Assembly (NCBI GenBank): GCA_001642005.1
Contig: LWCA01000675.1
Coordinates: 1-20,698 of the forward strand
Origin: Intoshia linei
Lineage: Eukaryota; Orthonectida; Rhopaluridae
Reading direction: 5' to 3'
Length of the DNA: 20,698 nt
Shown here: piece by piece, positions 15,716-20,698 of the stretch
Layout of the letters: each line of letters begins with the position of its first letter
Numbering within the stretch: position 1 is the stretch's first letter
Made by a program: the position numbers and the translations under genes
Notes under the pieces: generated by a model
Databases searched by the model: none
Seen by the model: the letters and a program-made list of their open reading frames with translations, nothing else
What the model was told of the DNA's origin: nothing

Positions 15716-17229
15716 ATTTAACATTTGCACATCACGTCATGACAGGTGTATTGATATAATTTTAATTCTGATTATCCTTCAGCACCCACTAAAAACTAGA
15801 TTTAAAAAGTAAATTATTACAATCCCATCATGCACGATGAAGGTCCGTTTACCATCCCCTCTCTTATAAATATCTATAGAAACTTACCTTATTAAATTTA
15901 AACAATTTCCATGTTCTTCGAAAATGTTTTTTATGAGGGTCAGAAGTTTTAAGAATATTCCCATTTTTCTAGAGACTTTGCTTTTTAGTTAAAAACCCCA
16001 TCCTACCCTTGCCATTTACTGACCAATTATGGTGTAATTCATGATTAAATTTTATTAAAATCCTACAGTCATTCAAAAAATTTGTTGTATTTAATTTGTA
16101 TTAACATTTGCATGTAATTTTTTTCTAATCTTGTCAATTTTTTAATATTGCTCAAAAGGCCGCACCAAGTGCTGAACATTTATATGACATTTATTGTTCT
16201 TATGTGTAACTATGCATCTATTAAAACGAAAATTATAAAATTTGTTCATGACTTAATAATTTTGTAGATAAAAAACACATTATTCAAAACCGATGAAACT
16301 GAGGTATTGTTATGTTGGAAAGTGAAAAAAATGAAAATTTTTGTTTATATAATAAAAATCGTTATTAGAAAACTGATTAATGGACTACAAATAAGTAATA
16401 AACATTTTATTTGATTTTCAACATTTTAACTTTTATCACGTATTTTTTGTGGTTTCAAATATTTTCATTTTTTTTTGAATCGATTCAGTGCTAAATATAT
16501 TATATTATATAGCATAGGTTCTTAAACTTTAAACTCCACAGACTCCTAATAATAACCATAAATAAATATGACTTATTTCAACGAAACATTTTTATGAATC
16601 TTCATAAAAAATTTCTAAATCACTTAGTGAAGAAACCAATTTGTGAGTTTGAAAAAGATTTTTGAATTATAGTTACAAAAAGTGAACCATGGATCGGAGC
16701 CGAACCTACCACGCTCATACCCAAAAATCAAAAATAGGCAATATACGTTTTTTGTAAACGATGCGTAGTGACATAGCTCGAGTCACGTCTCCACAAATCT
16801 TGATTAACAGTTTAGATTTGCCACACAATATACTAATGCAGTTATAATGGTCATAATAGTTTTTTTTAAAGTGTAATTTAGAAATCTGAAGTAGACAATT
16901 TTACAAAATTTTCGTTCAAAGTACACGAAAACAGGTTACTGGAGTTATATTTGGCTTTGTCGTCAATATTTACGATTCTTAATTTTTATTTTCAATTTTG
17001 TGATTTATTGAATTTGTTTGTGATTTTGACATTTTGTGAATTTAAAAATTTTTGTTGACGAAAGGTGTTGATTGGGAAGGGGCAAATTTCATACAAAAAT
17101 ACAAATTTTGATACAAATGCTCCTTGGGACTTGAAAAATTTTGAATTTTCAATTATTATAATATATTATTAAGTGTAATGTCGGGTTTTTAATAACAACT
17201 GTTATTATTACATTATTATATATATCATG
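15716..17229. other. Intergenic DNA, no gene seen
   Basis: Neither strand has a credible coding stretch. A hAT-like fragment (GGCCGCACCAAGTGCTGA) is at about 16159, and the 16513-17095 element copy lies in this interval. The rest is plain AT-rich DNA. Confidence 0.55.
16513..17095 (+). mobile_element. Decayed hAT-like element, second copy of the 4.7 kb family
   Basis: Bases 16687-16900 align with 4876-5140: CATGGAT..AGCC, ACCCAAAAATCAAAAATA, TTTTTTGTAAACGATGCGTAGTG, CACGTCTCC. The left tip GGTTCTTAAACTTT resembles a hAT end. The right end, around GGGAAGGGGCAAATTTCATA, parallels GGGAGGGGCCGCGAAATGCA of the other copy but lacks the terminal repeat. Confidence 0.5.
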
Positions 17230-17237
17230 GATTAAGG

Positions 17238-17747
17238 CAGGGGTCGACAACCAGTGTCCCATAGTTTTAAAGTAATCCAAATAATAATCTTGTTGGTCCT
17301 TTGAGTAAATAAGTAAATTATTTATATTTTAATTTTTATTAATCAGTATAAAACCCTAAAATAATACTGGGATAAAAATTTTAATTAGAATTGTATAGTT
17401 ATTATTATATTATTATTGCAATTGTAATACATTAATTAAATGTGAATGATAAATTTATGAAAGTAATTCTGCTTTGATATTACCTACTTCAAAAATCTAT
17501 TTGTTTGCATGAAATTACTCTTAAAATAAATAGTGGTTACTTATAATTGGCTCACTATAATTATTTTAATACTGAATTGTTAGACCGCCCTGGATTTCAT
17601 TTTGTTGATTATACTAGAACCATTTCTCTTAAGTTAAAGCTGAAATTTATCATGTTTACATTTTCAAAAACGGGCCGGTAGAAAACATAAAAAGTTTTTT
17701 TGACATAAAAAAGTGACCCACGAGATACAAAAGGTTGCCGACCCTTG
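17238..17747 (+). mobile_element. Non-autonomous hAT element, 510 bp
   Basis: The left end CAGGGGTCGACAACC and inverted right end CAAGGGTCGGCAACC match at 13 of 15 bases. Flanking 8-bp target duplications are GATTAAGG (17230-17237) and GATTAGGG (17748-17755), 7 of 8. No coding capacity. Size, ends and duplication length are those of a hAT-superfamily MITE. Confidence 0.85.
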
Positions 17748-17755
17748 GATTAGGG

Positions 17756-18756
17756 TCATGTCAACAAGTTTGACTTTAGTTATAAACTCATAAATGTATA
17801 TATAATTAGATGGTAAGATTAATAAATATTACAACAATATATCAGAGACAACAATGTAGTTATTATCTTGTATTTTTTTAGTATTTATTGAAAATATGCA
17901 ACTTTTTGTCCAAATTAAATGGGTATTTGTCATCCAACGATAAACAGTAGTAATGCTTTGATGTCGTTGAATAGCTAAACTTTGAATTAATATGTGTATA
18001 CTTATTTAGACAAAATGTTATGTTTATTTAGTGAAACTAGTAAGGGTAAGTTGTTAAGAGTAATTGATGAATCCGAAGAGTGAATAAGATTTCCATTATA
18101 ATTTTTTAATGTATAACGAGAAATATTTTGAAATGCTTTTGAATGGATGAATGATAAATGAAAATATTTGAAATTTTTATTTAAATATATTTTAAATTAA
18201 CCTTGTACATGTGCATTTGATAATATGTGAATATCGGATGGATGACAAATTTTATATAGTGAATTTCCTTCATAGCAAATTTTTTTAATATTTTTGAGAT
18301 AACTTTCACATTTAATCTTTTCGTTTAAACTACAAAATTTATATTTTTATTTTTATATATCAATCATCTCATATTTTTTACGCCGGGGTCTTTCAAATTT
18401 TTTTTATTTCTCATGTACTCTACTGTAAAATCAATTTTAATGTTTATAAAATAAAATTATATAAATAGTGAGATTTTAGTGGAGCGTACGGTTGAGAATA
18501 TACAACACTGGAATATTCCCATACCAAATAATTTATTTTGTTGAATCCAGAGTTCGGAAACTTAATAATTTGAAAAATTTTCAAGAAATCAAATACATGT
18601 AAATTGTAAATAACAATGTTAATATTGATAAAGTATCAATTATTCATAAATCATAATTTAAATTTTTAAACTGAATTAAATGTTGTGTATTATCTTAGAA
18701 CCACCTCTCAAATCTTTTGGTGATAAAATGTAATCTTTTTCGGTGTTTTGTCAAGA
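17756..18756. other. AT-rich intergenic DNA, nothing recognised
   Basis: No open frame of interest, no RNA gene and no clear repeat was seen. A short TA/TG-rich run at about 18768-18795 is simple sequence. Confidence 0.5.
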
Positions 18757-19202
18757 CTATTTACATATATTGTATATATGTATGTATATATATAATTTAT
18801 TGTTAAAAAAGTACTCTCTATAAACATGTTTGATGACAAACGTCTCGTCAACTCGGATAATATATTCATACAATTTTATAGCATAATCAATTAAATAAAT
18901 GGAAGGTTCAACACTCAAAACAACTCCTACGTATCCTATAATTTCCACAGCATTGCCGTTGTAACTTTTTCTCGCCTTTAGCATTAACTGCATAATCTAA
19001 TACTTTTTAAAATTAAAAAATACTCAGTTACTCTATATCCATTTGTTTGTCGGTTTGAATTTAGTCGTCTCGTTAATGTGGATCGAAACCTTAAGCATAT
19101 ATTTAAAACTGTTTTTTCTTCCGATGAACCATTCAACGACGTGTTCATGAACTCAACATCATCAGGATTTAAATATTCGTCCAAATAACACCCAATCATT
19201 TC
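18757..19202 (-). CDS. Unrecognised coding fragment, possibly two exons
   Basis: Two abutting minus-strand open frames have protein-like composition. The upstream one (19202 to about 19029) follows a possible acceptor AATGTAG and reads MIGCYLDEYLNPDDVEFMNT to NRQTNGYR. A donor AGA|GTAACT and acceptor ATGCAG 44 bp later would join it, in phase 0, to LMLKARKSYNGNAVEIIGYV and KLYEYIIRVDETFVIKHVY. That intron would be very short, although a 39-bp one is inferred in the neighbouring tetraspanin. I do not recognise the protein. It could be exons of a gene extending outside the read region, a pseudogene or chance. Confidence 0.35.
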
Positions 19203-19949
19203 TACCTACATTTGCATAAATTTAAAAATTTACATGTAAATTTTTTATATCTTGAAATTAAAATCTCAAGAAACTAAAATATTCATGATACGCCACGGTG
19301 CAAAAACAAAATTGAAATTAAATTAAAATAAATGAATGTAAACATTTAATTCATTATATTCTTGATTAAATTTAGCATGAATTTATGCTTGGCACTACAA
19401 ATTCCTATGTACTTCCATATTCAGGTGCTAAAACCTCAATAATTAAATGTCTACAATTTTATTGTTGAGAGAATTAGTAGGCGTGATGTTTAAATTACAC
19501 AGTACAAAATTTTTCTAACCTATATCGTTTTGTAGCTGGTATTCTTGTGATTCGAATGGTGTGGGTCACTCTATCAAGTCAGATCGACGTTTCGAGATAT
19601 AGGAATAAAATACAATAATTACAAGAAAGTTATATTGATTGTGATCTAAAACCCACTATTTGACCTTTAACAAAGTTATGGATTGAAACCAAAAATTTGG
19701 CTTGTGGCAATATACGTATATATGTACCATAACGAGAAAAAAAATTTACAAAATTTAAAGTATTTTAGAATTTAGCGTGTGGCGTTCCTCTTATTTCTTT
19801 AGAAAAATTAGTATTTTTGAAGAATAGATTTCTACTTTTATGAGTGATATATACATCCAAGAGTCTACTTTTTATTCTACCTTTAGCAATGCTAAGGTAA
19901 GATCGAGATTTTTTTTTATACGATATTAAAAATAATGTAAAATTAAAAT
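19203..19949. other. Non-coding, possible 3' flank of the decayed repetitive gene
   Basis: No coding frame. A hairpin TTAGC-AAT-GCTAA is at about 19884. The stretch 19540-19700 is less AT-rich than its surroundings and could be the 3' part of the repeat unit whose coding remnant lies at 19950-20698, which is a guess. Confidence 0.35.
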
Positions 19950-20698
19950 TTAATGGATTTTTGATAACAACAATCTAGAATTTACAAATAATATATAGTC
20001 AATGATCATCGAATTCATTGATTTGCCTTTGAATCGGGTTTCAAATGTTTTCAAAGTTTGATTAAAGCGTTCACCATGCTCATCTGATATAATACGAGAA
20101 ACTGGTAATTGATCATAATTGCATTGCAACAGGTGCACTTTAAAACTCATCAAACAGCCTATTTTAAAATACGAATTAAACAAATATTCTATGTATCTTA
20201 GAATTTGGAAATTTGTCTTTACCTAATTAAAATTTTAGATTTTTATATGAAATTAATAACCTAGTAAAAAGTTAATGACATACTTAAATGACCTCCATGC
20301 ATTTAATTCATCAGGACTGTTTTCAAATGTTTTAGACATAAAAAGTTGTTTGATTTCTGGTCCATTTAATACTCCTGCCAACAATTTCATTTTCGATAAA
20401 TGTGGCAGAGCATTTGTTAAAGTAATACGTGGTTGAGAAGGGTCGAGAGATCTCTTTTTTAAACATATTAAAAACTGTGAGCATAATCCGATTTTTAAGT
20501 GTAATGGAGGTAACAATATCCTATCAAATTTAATCAGAGCAACTTTCATAACATTATATTGGTTAACTATATGTACAATGTACATTACGTGTAGTCCACT
20601 CACATTTTTGATAATGATTAACTCAATCGGTCGCATTGAAATAGCACCAATAACAGGGGTACTTAGTGTTACCCAATTGCATTCCTGTTAAAATCGTA
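19950..20698 (-). pseudogene. Decayed copy of a repetitive arthropod protein family (PPLHxKxG / SDEHGERF)
   Basis: Three family blocks appear in order on the minus strand but in different frames. First is GNTKYPCYWC near 20650-20690 (family pattern TKYPCFLC), which soon hits a stop near 20625. Next is ILLPPLHLKIG with LAGVLNGPEIKQLF and FKYVINFLLG at 20253-20550. Last is MSFKVHLLQC with ISDEHGERFNQT at 19950-20183. Blocks 1 and 2 are separated by stops and a frameshift. Blocks 2 and 3 are separated by about 35-70 bases whose possible splice sites do not match in phase. I recall this family as abundant, uncharacterised proteins in many arthropods, probably carried by a mobile element, but I cannot name the element. 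The N-terminal part continues past the window edge. The start codon at 20636 belongs to a frame without homology. Confidence 0.7.

Overview
The window is AT-rich animal DNA, most likely from an insect. The evidence is spliced genes with GT-AG introns and AT-rich linkers, a eukaryotic tRNA-Ala, and a dense load of short non-autonomous DNA transposons with hAT-type ends. A protein family known mainly from arthropod genomes is also present as a wreck. A hemipteran would fit, but the order is a guess. No bacterial-style gene is present, and I found no evidence of a new multi-gene system. Layout: (1) About 1.76-10.0 kb, minus strand: eight exons of TONSL (Tonsoku-like), the DNA-replication repair scaffold. 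They encode TPR repeats, ankyrin repeats, a ubiquitin-like domain and the first leucine-rich repeats. All splice phases agree, although one acceptor is ambiguous. The first short exon is not identified, and the C-terminal LRR exons lie beyond base 1. Its introns hold a plus-strand tRNA-Ala(AGC) gene and several decayed transposons. (2) About 11.1-15.7 kb, plus strand: a divergently transcribed tetraspanin of the peripherin/RDS-ROM1 type. It has the CCG motif, the later large-loop cysteines, TM3 and TM4, a stop codon and a poly(A) signal. The TM2 segment could not be resolved. Its introns hold a 949-bp hAT-type element and one copy of a dispersed repeat. (3) 15.7-18.7 kb: intergenic DNA with no gene seen, carrying a 510-bp hAT element with clear terminal repeats and target duplication plus older copies. 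(4) 18.75-19.2 kb, minus strand: an unrecognised, possibly two-exon coding fragment. (5) 19.95-20.70 kb, minus strand: a decayed copy of a repetitive arthropod protein family (PPLHxKxG and SDEHGERF motifs), broken by stops and frameshifts and running off the right end. How the parts relate: TONSL and the tetraspanin are head to head with about 1.1 kb between their first recognised exons, so they may share a promoter region. Their products have unrelated roles (replication-fork repair versus membrane organisation). Repeat families recur across the window: a 1-450 / 14.32-14.72 kb inverted pair, a roughly 112-bp tandem unit at three places, and a hAT-like family at 4.7 and 16.5 kb. Much of the non-coding sequence is therefore transposon-derived.
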